Source of the DNA: Agrypnia vestita
Taxonomy: Eukaryota; Arthropoda; Insecta; Trichoptera; Phryganeidae
Assembly: GCA_016648135.1 (NCBI GenBank)
Contig: JADDOH010000133.1
Coordinates: 620,001-684,000, forward strand
Direction: 5' to 3'
DNA: 64,000 nt
In this document: positions 22,330-34,217 of the stretch, in pieces
Numbering within the stretch: position 1 is the first letter of the stretch
How the letters are laid out: each line of letters starts with the position of its first letter
Notes under the pieces: model-generated
The model's input: the letters and a program-made list of their open reading frames with translations, nothing else
Told to the model about the DNA's origin: nothing
Database searches by the model: none
Translations under genes and position numbers: made by a program

Positions 22330-23110
22330 TTAGAAAATGATATCCTGAAGTCGATGGTGGAATCAGATATTCGACAAACAATCGACAAACAAGAGGAATT
22401 ATCATGAAAGATTGATTATCGATGGCCTACAGTTCAGGATCATCTTTGTCGAATAGAAAAATTGCACAAACAAGGAATTTGGGTTCCCCATGAATTAACG
22501 CCGACGGCACTCGATCAAAAACGTGCATCTCGTCTGCCTCGGTATGAAGCCGATTAATTTTTGTAATTGTAACTGGAGACGAGAAGTGGATACTATAAAA
22601 TGGTCCTGTATGAGAAAAAACAATGGCTTTTTTTCGGACTATTCTTTTTGTGTGTGGTGGTATATTTCTGGAATTATTAATTATGAATTACTTGAAAACG
22701 GTCAGAGCGTTACAGCAATAGTGTGTTATGAGAAACTTAAGCGAATGACACAAGAGCTTGTCAAAAAACAATCTGTTTTGGTAATTAACCAAAAAAGGAG
22801 TTTGCAACACGATAACGCGAGGCCTCATGCTACAAAAATAAAAAAGGAAAAAATAAGGGAGCTTGGCTTTTGCTTATGACTCATCCACCGTATCTCACAT
22901 CACAGATTACCAACTTTTTAGATCTTTAGAGCATAATATGAGACATAAAAATTTAATAATATTGAAATGAAAACGCACTTACAAAAGTTTTCATCATCAA
23001 AATCTAAGGACTTTTCTAAAAAGGGCATTGAACAATTGTCTTAATGTCAGCAAAAAGTGATGGAAATTATTTTGTTAGTTAGTATTTAAGATTTTTTGAT
23101 AAATAAATAT
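22330..23110 (+). pseudogene. Dead mariner transposase (DD34D type)
   Basis: Plus-strand readings in changing frames give GIWVPHELTPTALDQKR, then a GDEKWIL block, then LCVWW-like and GIINYELLENGQSVTA, QSVLVINQKRSLQHDNARPH and a degraded PPY block. These are the standard mariner landmarks: WVPHEL, the first catalytic D in GDEKW, VWW, and the second catalytic D in HDNARPH. The third catalytic aspartate region is mutated beyond recognition. Many stops and frameshifts make it an old, inactive copy. The intact frame 22523-22879 covers only the middle. It differs strongly from the copy at 54274-55292, so it belongs to another subfamily. Confidence 0.8.
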
Positions 23111-23148
23111 TTTTCACAAGCAAAACAAATTTGTTTCCTTTTTCCCCT

Positions 23149-23610
23149 AATATTTATTTATTTATTTATTTATTTATTCATACGCCAATCGGCTATATAC
23201 ATTGATTTTACAAAAATAATAGACTTAAATGAATGGATTAGAAAAATTGCACATATATAAAAAAACAATACTAGCATAGTAACAACATGGTATAATCATA
23301 TAGGGTTGAGGGTAATTTTAATACTGTGATAACAATCTTTTTGCCGCTGATGAGAATGAGACGTATGATTCATCGAAGAAGTTGATATCAACACAGTGGC
23401 TATTCACCAGATTGGCAATCCTATTTCTTGGGCCATTGTACACGTAACTTTTTGTGGATTTAGTGGTTTCTAACAATCTACGCACTCTTAGATCCGGTCT
23501 AGCAGTGAATATTTTTACATTTATGTAAAACTCCAGCTCAAATGTACTGAGTGCACACGCTTTGTGTAGACCATTGTATATTTCGTAGTCATAATTCCTG
23601 CTTCAAACAC
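23149..23610 (-). pseudogene. LINE ORF2 C-terminal fragment with TTTA-rich tail
   Basis: Minus-strand translation gives DYEIYNGLHKACALSTFELE, ARPDLRVRRLLETTKSTKSY and GPRNRIANLVNSHCVDINFF, then SSAAKRLLSQ. The R-P--R-L--T-ST-SY--GP--RI--L-N motif and a following hydrophobic patch are typical of the end of Jockey-like ORF2. A TTTA microsatellite at 23149-23180 marks the 3' side. It is 5'-truncated. Confidence 0.6.
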
Positions 23611-25820
23611 ATTTTCTTAAAATATAAATACACCACTTTTTTACACAATTTTGAAATAACATAGTCCTTAAAAAAGGAACCAATTCTATATTATTTTACA
23701 CAAACAACTTGTTCTATCACGATTTCCAAAATTAATTTATTATTAAAAAAATTATTTCTTTTTTATTTTTACATGTTTTTTTAAGTTGGGTAATACACTT
23801 TCACATATTTTTAGGTATGGTAACTAGATCTTTTTTACACAATCTTTATTGGAACATAAAAGCCATTTAAAAAAATAATTAGGTGTAGGTATATATATAT
23901 ACTTTTGGTTTTATAATTTGTTTTAATACTTTTAGTATTTTATCATTCTCTGTTAATTTTAATGTATTTCACTCACATATAAAGATATGTTATTGGAGAA
24001 ATATCTCAAATTCTCAACTTTTAACGATATTCATGTATTTTTTAAAACTAAAACTTTTTATTGTAAAAATAGGATACTGGATAATTTGTACGCTGATTAA
24101 ATACATATATTTAAATAATATATAAAATAAAAATGATTAAGTAAACAAGAAGTAATGTAAAAATTATTGAGAGTTTTCAAATGCACCTATGACTATATTT
24201 TAGAGCTTTTTCGCCAACTCTGTTTAGGTTCTGGTAACTGTTTGCTGATTAGCGTTATCAAATAAAATAAGTGAATAATGACAGGCGACTTCACAGATTT
24301 TAAATAACTGATGGTACCAACGTGATCATTAGAATGTAACTATTTAAATGGAACAACGGATGTACTACCAAACAACTGAGCAGTGATTAATCATTAGACA
24401 CAAGTGATAAAGTAAACTTAAAAAATATTATTATGGTATATGCTGTGTGTCAAGTATATATGTATATATATGCAAACATTTATTTAGAATTGATGTTCAC
24501 GAACTTTTTAATTGATAATGAAAAAATATTTTGACATTTGTTGTATTTGACACATACATAGGTATGTTGTTTACAGTAAATAAAATATTCTCGAGTTCGA
24601 AAGGATTCATAATCATAGAATTGTGACTACTTGTAAACAATACTTGTCCGTTTGTTATTATTTGTGAAGAAAAAATACATTATCAATTATTATTTAATAG
24701 GAGATAAGAAAATGAATATTTACTGTGCGATTATTTTGCAAAGTGGTTAAAATATGTAGAAAATTTGTTTTTTAACATTTGTTATTGGACAAAATCAATT
24801 CATCTAATACCTAATTTGTTTTCTTCATAACAAGAGTACAAAAAACATCGATATATTTTAAATGTTTCGTGTTTCGGAATTATGTTTACAAATATAACTT
24901 TACAGATGAGTCGAAACTATTCAAATATTTTATATAAAGTTGGTATTTAATATAGTGTGCGTCCGATAGGACGTAGTATTGGGAAAATACATGCTTTCCA
25001 GGGCAAATAAATGCAAAAATGTTTAACGGTTGAGTATATACCTATTGCACAAATGTATGTAAAACCAAAGAAAACATCGTTTTTCACGCACGTATAGCCA
25101 TTTTGTAATATGAAAAAATATGAAACTATTAAAAACACATTTGAAAATAGATTTATCTCGATATCGTTCACCACTCCCGAAACACCACTCTCGAAATATT
25201 TATTGACATAAACACAAAACCGGCGGCCATATGCAATTTTATGCCGCTGATGTCGGTAAAACAGCGTTCTGCGCACGCTGCTTAGCGGCGTAAAGAGGAA
25301 TCAATGCTCTACCCTCTACCCTCTGCTATACCGGTTACACCAGCGCCAATGTTCTTTCGCTGCCTAAGGACGTCGCGTTGTCACACAGTGATAATATTCG
25401 CAAATCCCACCGGACTTTTAATTTTAATATTTATAATACGTATCCTAATAATTTCTAGAGTAAGAGATTTGTTACAATTTTTTCATATCTAAAGAGTTTA
25501 TAGAAATTGTTTTCACTAATTCAATGTTTGTTATTTTTTGTTAAATGTAGACGTAGGTAGGTATCTATTAATTTTTTTATTCATAAAATAACCGATGATT
25601 AATTGCTAATTTAACATTGAATTGGTATTCTATTTTAAATTTTGAATTCTAGCATGAGTTTATTCTCCAAAAATCATGAAACTAGTAGGTAGGTACAATA
25701 TTTGAACATAATCTATGGATTCCAAAAATTTCATATTTTCATAAGTTTAATTTTTTACTATTTTATTAATATGAAATATATTATTTTAAGCTACGTACCT
25801 ACCTTCATATAATACGATAT
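23611..25820. other. Long AT-rich stretch without recognisable gene
   Basis: Only short simple runs (for example TATATATATA near 23890) were seen. A slightly GC-richer spot at 25240-25400 shows no exon. The open frames at 24947-25276 and 25304-25492 have no motifs. Confidence 0.4.
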
Positions 25821-25824
25821 GCTT

Positions 25825-25950
25825 AATGGTCTAGTGCTTGTCTCGTGCTCGAGAATTCGTGCCACCTAGGCCAGTAAGTTAGTCCTATTCCTTAAAGCAC
25901 AGGCTTAGCATAGCTTAGTTTCGAAATAATAATAATAAGAATATGATATG
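25825..25950 (+). mobile_element. SINE copy (plus)
   Basis: The body AAGTTAGTCCTATT followed by AGCACAGGCTT and TTAGTTTCGAAAATA-like words is shared with minus-strand copies at 45343-45527 and 49058-49240. The upstream part (GGTCTAGTGCTTGTCTCGTG) corresponds to the tRNA-like head of those copies. It ends in an ATA-type tail (AATAATAATAATAAG). This is the most decayed of the three. Confidence 0.55.
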
Positions 25951-27240
25951 TTATTTCGTAGGTATACGCATCTATATTTCAAACTTATGCATATATGACA
26001 ACAACATACAATCACTACATGCTTTACGCTACTACATTATACGTTGTAATAAAATTACAGTATAAGAAATCGTGGGATAAGTCAATTGTTGGTATCTTAC
26101 GACTTTAATATTTGTGCGATTTAAAATAAAAAATATCTTTTAAATATTCAATACTATATTTGTTAATTCAGCTTAATACGTAATGAAAATATTTTGGTCT
26201 AAATTTTAATGAATTTCAAATAGGTACAAATATTGTGATTATTATAATAGCCTTTTTCGACTCATAGATATACTTTGGCTATTTATTAATTTTATTATGT
26301 AATAGACACAAATACAGAATTCTGCTTCCACCAATACCTTGAATACTGCAAATAATCCAAAGAAAAAATGTCCAACATTTTCGTTTCAAAATTCAAATCC
26401 ATTTTCCGGATCTACCACACAGATTTTGTAGCATCGTGTACAATCAGCATTTATTACTAGTATATACACCTTTCAAAAAAAAATTAAATCTATTATTAGA
26501 GCAAATTAGGTTTAAGCTGTCCTTCATACTCAACGCGTTCAAAGAATTTATTTTACCCAAACTTTGGCAGAACTAACTACTTAAAAAATTTGCTTCTAGT
26601 TAAAATTAAACTCTGTTATCTCATTAATGATTATTGAAATAAATATAATACATCTTCTAAACTTTCCCTCACACATTCTTTATCATTTTTCTTTTTTAGT
26701 TTTTTTTTTACCAGCTTCGAGGAAACTTCACTGGTCATTACTAAATGAATATTTCGATATTGTATATATTTATTATTACATTGTACTCTGTATATGTTTC
26801 TCAAAATAATATGTTAAAAAATAAATGATGGTATATGTTAAAATTAAATAACATCTAAAAAAAATTCTCTTGCCTTTCGAACTTCACTATATTTCATGCA
26901 ATAAACGTTCCGCCAGATTTAAGAAAACTTCCACTGTGCGGCGATTCATAGAGATTTGCCAACTCGAGATGATAGATAAATAATACAATTTCAATTAATC
27001 TCTATTATTTTTGTTGATGTCGTAGAATTTTAATTCCGCTTAATTATGTCTGTCAAAGATTTTTTTCAATGTATATTTTTTTAATATACGGTTATCTCGG
27101 AGATTTATCCTAACACTGAAATATGTAAAATATCTACTTATAATATATAATATTTTACATTTTATTTATTTATGTTATTTCCCGATGAGCCAATGCCGAC
27201 GGTCGGAATGCGGTATGGGATGTCAGCTATGACGCATTCA
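25951..27240. other. AT-rich stretch without recognisable gene
   Basis: No repeats with clear ends and no protein-like reading were found. Confidence 0.4.
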
Positions 27241-27243
27241 TTT

Positions 27244-27278
27244 TATATAAGGGAGATTGTGTGCGCTTTCCAGTGAAA
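27244..27278 (+). promoter_or_regulatory. TATA plus initiator-like pair
   Basis: TATATAAG is followed by a CCAGT initiator-like word whose A lies about 28 bp downstream, the normal spacing of an insect core promoter. Nothing downstream reads as a convincing gene, so it may be chance in AT-rich DNA. Confidence 0.2.
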
Positions 27279-27901
27279 TCGGATGATTTTAACTGATTAT
27301 ACCTTAATTTCATTTATGTATTTCGCTATAATTTCACAGAAATGTATTACTAATTAGTATTTAAGTTTATTTAGTAATGCCCTCAGAATGGCGTGATTAT
27401 AAGTTAGTAATTTAGAATGCACCTTACTGATTCTGTTCTTTATACGTATTTCTACGTGTTTTTGCTAGAATTATTATTTTTGAAGTTATACTTTTTAGGC
27501 CCGTTGGAGGTGAAAAAGAAAAGAAATTGAAATCATGCAACGGTAGTTTTCACACAATGAAGTTAGCCATCAAAGAAAATAAAGTGTGTACATTTCGTAT
27601 ATTGGCTAAGTTAACTTGTAAAACACCCAGACTGCGTTGTAAGGGTAGTGTTAAGTTCCCATACGCATTCTGTCATTCATCTATGTTTCAAGACAAAGTA
27701 TACAACACGGCACGTGGTTTATTTATATAGCCATAGAAATATGACATATTTATAAAAAAATATGAGGTCGAAGAATTAAAGAGTGATATGTTGGCTGATG
27801 TTTATTTCTCAACCAGAGATATGCTTCGGGAGCAAATGAAAGTACAAGTATAGTAACAAGTAAAGTAAGTAACTAAATAAAATATGGAATTAATGAACTA
27901 T

Positions 27902-28081
27902 TGAATCGCAGGTTCCTCAGACAGAGACTTCACCGCCTTGGCATCGCCGAACACGAATTAATGTGTGCCCGTTTGTTTAAGGGCACAGCGGTTTGTTTAC
28001 TTAAACGTAAACAAAACCGCGATGACTGGGTCAGTCGGCAGGTACACGAAAGGGTTGGACAGGTACCGCCACACATCTAAC
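27902..28081 (+). other. GC-raised open reading segment, possible LINE or exon debris
   Basis: One plus frame stays open for 57 codons and starts NRRFLRQRLHRLGIAEHELM, ending RDDWVSRQVHERVGQVPPHI before TAA. Third positions are GC-rich, unlike the surroundings. The LHRLGIAE piece vaguely recalls C-terminal parts of non-LTR elements, but I cannot assign it. Confidence 0.3.
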
Positions 28082-28089
28082 GCCCGTAG

Positions 28090-30440
28090 ATAATTACTTA
28101 TAATTGTGGCATAGTTTCGATTAACAGCCCAAAATATTTCGATGTATGACCAATTCAAAATGAAAAATCTATTTTTGTGAATGCAGGATCGTCCTTTTAC
28201 ATAAGAAGGTGAAATTTTTCACGGGAGCGGGTGTTGACAATGTCTAGGTGCTATGTAATATTTCTGATTCTCCTTCAGACTCCGTTTGGAGACATTTTTG
28301 TTTTTCTTTTTTTATATCAATGTTTTATTATTAAACGTAAAATATTAATGTGAAACTAATCTAATGGAATTTATGTACAAACGCCATTTTATTTTCCAGC
28401 GTTAGTGGTATTAGAAACCATCAGTCATCGTTGAAAATAATCCGTATATAATAGTTTGTACTGTGTGTTAAATTTTTTTAAATTATATCCTACCATAAAC
28501 ATCAAAAGTATCATTTTTCAACCATTTTCATTCCTTATGCCTATACCATAGACACAATTCCTCGTCAAGATACATTATAAAAGAAGAGCATAAAGCGATG
28601 CAATTTCTTGTTTCGTGTTAGTCAGGGATCGTGTAGGATTGGATTATTCTGATAAGATGTCATTTCCTGGATTTTTACATTATTTCAGCATTGTGAATGA
28701 GAAAATCTTTTAATTTAATCTAGCTGGGTCCACTTTAAAGTACTAAGAATAGTAACCGGGGACTGTTTAATCAAATCCAATCGTTATTATGAAAAAAGAA
28801 ATCCATGAAAACGGCATTGTTATGACGAGAAGAGAGACTGAAATACGAAATTTTCTCCGGGTACCTGACGTAATGTTACCCCAACTGCTGTTTCACACAA
28901 ATATAACTTAGTTTTCTTTTTAAAGTATTGCAATAAAGTGATATAATTTGTATTCTAAGATATTTGTTATAAACTTTTTTGTTATTTTTTTATAGTTTTT
29001 GTTTTTTTATGGGAAGCCCTAACAGAATAATGGGTACATGATACTCTTAATAATAAAACATTGTAAGTGAAGACTATGCCCATTATCCCAATTACAAGTG
29101 TCTTCAACACGCTTTAGTGACAAGTATTTTTACATTTATGTATATTTTACATGTACATTTATGTGTATTATATATTTAGTGTTTGAATCAAGTTAATACA
29201 ATTAATATAATATAAGTAATATAATTAATCGACGATTTAATGAATCAAATTCCAAATTGCTTGTTATTTATTTAATAAGGTTTTTTTTAACGATTTTACA
29301 ATGCTTGTTTTTTTATAAAACAAACGCCAAATATTTCAAACGTACGTATATTAAGTGTTCCACGGACAAATGAAATATTCTCGAGTGACGATTGGTGCGA
29401 CTTATGGAATAGTGTTCCAGTTACTCTATTTGTCTAAAAAAAGGTTAAATCGTTTATTACGTAACTATTATTTTATTTCACACTAAATTTAATATCGTAC
29501 TACACAAGTTAAGTTATTTTATCACTTGTATCATCGAGTGTTATTTATTATATTAATTGCACCAGATGGCGAGAGGGACTTTTTCTCTCGAAACTATAAT
29601 GATACATTCCGCCAAAATATCATGAACGGACTCGACTAGAACGCGAGTGGGTTAGGAGATCACTCTGTTCTCCCACTTCGCTATTCTCTCCTCGCCCACG
29701 GCACCGATTGCGTTCGCTATAACTAAGTAATCATTTAATCACAAACCCACAATCTCCCTTCGATAGGCCCAGCTCAAACCCCGTCAGTATTTTATTCCGA
29801 ATTACCTATGCATTTAATTTGCTTGCCGTTTTTACACAACACTTATATACTTACATTGCGACATTTCTCAGAATACTGAAGAAGTCGGATGATATAACGG
29901 ACTCCGTCAACCTTCCATAAAAATGTTGTGATCACACGCCACAAATTATCTCCAAAAAATATAGTAAGGTATATATTAAAATGTATCTGATAAAAAATAC
30001 ATAAATTTCTGTATATGACAAAGCACCGACGTACAGTCAAAACTAAAATAATATTAAGTATATTTAAAAAAAATAATAAAAACACGCTTCGTCACATTAA
30101 ATCAAGTAATTAATTCGAATCGCGTCGAAGACATGTTTTTTTCCCGAATGCTAATGTCTTCAAAACTCAAACGTCATTTATATAATAATACAAACCAGTA
30201 GATATCACCAGCATGACCGTTAAAATAACACATCAGCGTTTTGAAATTTTTTTAAATAATTGAACTGATTTTGAAAAAAGTTAATGATTGATGATGATGA
30301 TGATTGATGATGATTATATTTAATTTAAGGTATTGTCACCCACAATTCGTCTCTCTACCAAATTTCACAGCAATTTTTGGTCAGGAAGTAGATCCACTAT
30401 TAATTACAAATTTTTGTGGCTGATAGACGAGTAATACGAA
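28090..30440. other. Mostly AT-rich, no gene recognised
   Basis: A GC-raised patch at 29570-29740 shows no exon. A block near 29345-29420 resembles 34655-34735 (words GGAATATTC or GAAATATTC, then GTGACnATTnGTGCGA), so both are copies of an unnamed old repeat. Confidence 0.35.
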
Positions 30441-30449
30441 TAAAAATCG

Positions 30450-30738
30450 TGCGCTAAAAAACAAGTATAAAACTCATTGTACCAGAATTACTACAAAATA
30501 AAATATGTGTCTCGTAATTTAAAATCGTATAAAATGCTCTGTTCTAAAAATTTTACATAATAAATCAAAATAATATAAGTGTCTCCTTATATTAAAATCG
30601 TGTAAAAAAGCTGTACTAGAATTTCAACAAAACAAATCTAAATAAAATATGTGTCTCATTATATTAAAATCGTTTAAAATATGCTCTTCTAGAATTTATA
30701 TAAAATAAACCGAAATAAAAAATGTCACTTAATATTTA
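30450..30738. repeat. Degenerate tandem repeat, four units of about 73 bp
   Basis: Units run 30450-30527, 30528-30600, 30601-30672 and 30673-30738. Each has a GTAnnAGAATT-like block, an AAATAAAATATGTGTCTC-like block and ends in TTAAAATCG (the last unit lacks the end). The divergence between units shows it is old. Confidence 0.75.
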
Positions 30739-30739
30739 A

Positions 30740-31640
30740 TTATCATCGTATTATTCAGATTCTAATACATTGTATTATATTATTCTCTGAGATAAATTCT
30801 TATATCATAATATATTTTTATGGACGACTGACTCATGCTTCAATATACTAACTGCACAATAATATGGTACAAGTTTAGGTTTAATATAATTTAAAATATT
30901 CATGTTGTACCATAAAAATACTGTCATATTAATTAATATTAACTTTACTAGGGCAACTTTTGTATTATTTGTCAAAAGAAAACATTTTGGTTATTTTACA
31001 AAATTTATTCAGTTCATTTCATTTCTTGGGACACTTTTTTTACTAAATCTTATTTTTTATGAAATATCCTCTCACGTATTGCTAAAATATGACCGCCTAA
31101 CCCATTTTATATGTGACAGATTTAAAAGAAGAAGAACACGCCGAAAGCGGAGCAGGGAAAAGATTCAATTTTCAAAAACCCTAGGAGAAACATTATTCGT
31201 AGAAATATCTAAGGCGCTTACAACTTTCACGACCTCGGGGAAATACAAGATATCAAAGGAAACTCATAGCGCGGTTTAAACAATTCGTTTAGGAATTTCA
31301 AATTGAAGACACTTGAGAAAAAACACGGAATTTAAAACGTGAAATATTTTAATTATCATTGTATATTTGATATTTATTTATTTATTATTTATTATTTTTT
31401 AACATCCTACAGGGCTTTCAGGTGTTGTAATAACATTTAAAGTGTTGCAAATTTTTGATAAATTTGATTAATATTTAGGTCGTTAAAATTTTTGAAAAGT
31501 TCCCTTGTTGGGAATATTGAAGGTTTCCTAATTACTATTTGAACTATGTCTACCGATATTTCAACATGCGTTATGGCTGGACAACAATGATGGTTATGGT
31601 GGTGGATAGCCCTTGGTGTCACATCAAAAATATGCGAGTT
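30740..31640. other. No gene recognised
   Basis: A 125-codon open frame (30902-31279) ends in a basic stretch (RFKRRRTRRKRSREKI) and a threonine-rich tail, but its first half looks like translated A/T-rich DNA and no family is recognised. A TTTA-rich stretch near 31375 may be a LINE tail. Confidence 0.3.
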
Positions 31641-31689
31641 TGGTGGGAGTGGCTGAGCGTGGGTAGGAGTGGTTGCCGAAAATGTGTTT

Positions 31690-31973
31690 TCTAGTACATT
31701 ATTTTATTATGGGAAGGCCGCAAATGCTTCATATTGTTTCAAAATAGGCGCGCCAACTGTGTCGATGAGTCTAGAAGGTTCCGGAAAAACCTGCTCTAGA
31801 AAGTTCTGGAAGGAGAAGGTTCTAGAAAATTCCCGAAAGAAGGTTCCTGTACATTCGATAAATTTCTTGAAAGTTCTGGAAGGAAAATTTTCTAAAAGGT
31901 TCGCGAAAGTTCTATGACGATCCAAACAGTGTACTAAAAATATACGCGTGCGAAGCCGCGCGGGCACAGCTAG
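31690..31973 (+). mobile_element. 3' part of a Helitron
   Basis: The end reads a hairpin CGCGTG-CGAAGC-CGCGCG (31945-31962), then GGCACAG and CTAG|T with the last G at 31973. This is the usual Helitron 3' structure. The interior upstream is filled with TTC/GAA pentamers (separate entry). I could not place the 5' TC end, so the left limit is approximate. No replicase coding is present. Confidence 0.6.
31774..31912 (+). promoter_or_regulatory. Dense cluster of heat-shock-element pentamers
   Basis: GAA and TTC triplets alternate every 5 bp, the binding pattern of heat-shock factor. Perfect runs are GAA-TTC-GAA at 31774-31786, GAA-TTC-GAA at 31799-31811, five units at 31815-31837, two at 31839-31846, four at 31864-31881 and three at 31900-31912. 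Over 20 perfect units occur in 140 bp, far above chance. They lie inside a Helitron 3' part. Whether they drive transcription of anything nearby cannot be read from the sequence. Confidence 0.75.
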
Positions 31974-32061
31974 TTTAAAAATAAAAATTCCAAAGAATGA
32001 AATGTGACAATGTGATGTGATGATGAAGTATACTTTCAATGTATAAAAAAACATATTATGC

Positions 32062-32444
32062 GTAGAGTCCATTCACTTTAGGTAAGCCTTTTGCATTAGT
32101 ATGAGTAACAGTCCGTTTACAAAATCTCGTATCATTCTTTTTTTGAGTAAGTGATTGACGCAAAAAAATCAAATTCTAAATAATAAATGTTTGAATTCTC
32201 CCATGTTTGACCTGAAAGCGATTTCTCCTTTCCTAATTTAAAAATATTCGTGATTTTGTAGTCACCGTATCTTTAAGCGATAAATATTAAACAAAGAAAC
32301 GACCGCTCCGTTCGCCGGTCAGAGTGGTACTGGAGCGGCCAATGAAGTTGGTTTAAAAAACGAATACAATTTCACAATTTACGTGTTACAGAGGGTATTA
32401 CTCACACTAATGCAAAAGGCTTACCTAAAGTGAATGGACTCTAC
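32062..32444. mobile_element. 383-bp MITE with about 48-bp inverted ends
   Basis: The left end GTAGAGTCCATTCACTTTAG continues GTAAGCCTTTTGCATTAGT, and the right end is its near-perfect inverse over about 48 bp. The interior is non-coding. The target duplication is not clear, so the superfamily is undecided. Confidence 0.75.
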
Positions 32445-32507
32445 CTACATAAAAATATTCATTAATACTTTGCACCACCTAGGACACTAAAAACTATAAT
32501 GAGTCGT

Positions 32508-32562
32508 TCTCCTGATGACGTTGAATACGACTGCAACGAAACGTCGAGAATTGTCTCTCGGA
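32508..32562 (+). ncRNA. Hammerhead-like core (CTGATGA, stem, GAAAC)
   Basis: CTGATGA is followed by C, an arm GTTG, a 10-nt loop, CAAC and then GAAACG, which is the box order of a hammerhead core. A following CGAGA-TCTCG pair could form the next helix. No coding part of a Penelope-like element lies nearby, so it would be an orphan end. Folding and self-cleavage are untested. Confidence 0.35.
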
Positions 32563-33169
32563 AAAACATACGGTTCGTATAAAATATCCGTAACCATTTA
32601 CGGTTAAATATGTCTAACGACAGTAATAATAACCTTAACTCTTTAATATTCTTAGTACTAGTTATCTATTAATACCGTGTCGAAAGCAGTGTCTCATTGT
32701 TATCTATTACTGGCAATATCTTAAAGGAGCCATATATTTTTAGGAATTGTGTTGCGTTATGTGTATGTTTCATCTATTGTCGGATAACTAGGTATCTTTG
32801 GGGAAACTGCGACGACATCGAGTGCCCCTTTGACAAAAAGTGCATAGTGACTCTTGGGCTTTTGTCAACCCTTTTGAAAGTTTTGTGCGCTGTTCGTCCC
32901 ACATATACTTAATCGCCGTCTTGGCAAAAAAAAAGTCAATTTCTAGGCGGTCTCGGTCCTTTACTGATCTCACAGTAAAACATTATATGCGTAGGTGATC
33001 AGATATGTACATGTGTCCGAGGTGAGTAACGCATTTAAAAAATTGCATTACCGATATTACAATGATTTGAAATATTACATGTTTTAGATCATTTTTGTAA
33101 AAAAATGAATGAATACGAGCCATGAGAGTTAAAAAAAATAAAGTAACACGAAATTCATGACAGCTTTCT

Positions 33170-33430
33170 ATCAATTCTAGGAGCGCGATCCTCTCTGGTC
33201 GTAATTCTGACAGCGAAGCGGCTGTCGTAATCGCCCGTGGGGCTTAGGCGTGACAACAGACGAGACCGGTTGGCACCTGTTAGTCTCACTATATTATTAC
33301 CGCTAGTGTTCTCAACTTTTCAAACAAATAATAAAGTCGATTGTTACGAAATCCTTGGGCGCTGTTATACCACGCTCGACTTTGTGTAACTAAATGTTTG
33401 AAAAACTCGCATCAAAACAAAATTTGGATC
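33170..33430. other. GC-raised patch, nothing recognised
   Basis: Raised G+C and no obvious repeat, but no exon or RNA gene could be supported. Confidence 0.25.
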
Positions 33431-33994
33431 AAATTTATTCACGCTATATTTTTACATGACGACTTTACCAAGGGCCTTTAGCCTAGAAAATACGGGGCTA
33501 AAATCATCATGATTTGAATGCAGAACAATCAAAACTATTTCCTTTCAAAATAGTTGGATTCCGACTAGACCACTTCATATATGGTTACATAAATATGGAT
33601 TATGAAATTCTTTGTGGAACAGCTAAGGTATACGTGATATAATTAAAATATTGATTACCTGTTCTACGAGACTTGATAATTTATAATAAAAAATATTTTT
33701 GGTAGCCAATTTTTTAATATTAAAACGAAGTTTAGTTTCCTCTTGAATACACTGCGAGCGTTAAGAGATTTTTTTAAAACATCTCTTAATATTTATTATA
33801 TCTTAATTCTATTCAAACCATAAAAATTACGCTGGTTATCCAGATAACTGCACACAAGACAACTAATACAACTGCGTACACCCAAACTAATAAGATAGGT
33901 TAGGTTAAGTCAAGGCCCGCCGCACAATGGAAAGTCACGTCGAAAAGATCTTATTCACATTTCTGCACGTTTTTAATCATTTTGTTTGACTCGA

Positions 33995-34217
33995 ACCAAA
34001 GCGAATGAATTTTTAATATTCGGTACACCATCAACCTCATCTTACTATCAACTCCAATGTTTTACAGGATACAGGTCAGAAATTTTGAGGAAAAAATGGA
34101 AACTTTGATGTCACTTATCTCCCTATATATTGACATTTCATCCGCAGCGTAAAGAATATTTTCTATTCACAATCAAATGAAGAAGATTCCCCGAATATTT
34201 TTTACTAGATATGGGAC
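33995..34217 (+). repeat. Single arm of the palindromic MITE family
   Basis: It matches the right half of 11220-11693 in order: GAATGAATTTTTnATATT, CAACTCCAATGTTTTACAG, GTCAGAAATTTTGAGGAAAA, then a TATCTCC word. It ends GGGACTCCCCG followed by TA, the end type of Tc1-like MITEs. Only one arm is left. Confidence 0.5.

Noticed and set aside
30902..31279. 125-codon frame with a basic RRRTRRKR stretch
   Set aside because: The first half looks like translated A/T-rich DNA and no homologous copy or splice context was found; too weak to list as a gene.
33893..33912. TAGGTTAGGTT, possible telomere-type (TTAGG)n repeat
   Set aside because: Only two units; insect telomere repeats run much longer. Chance match.
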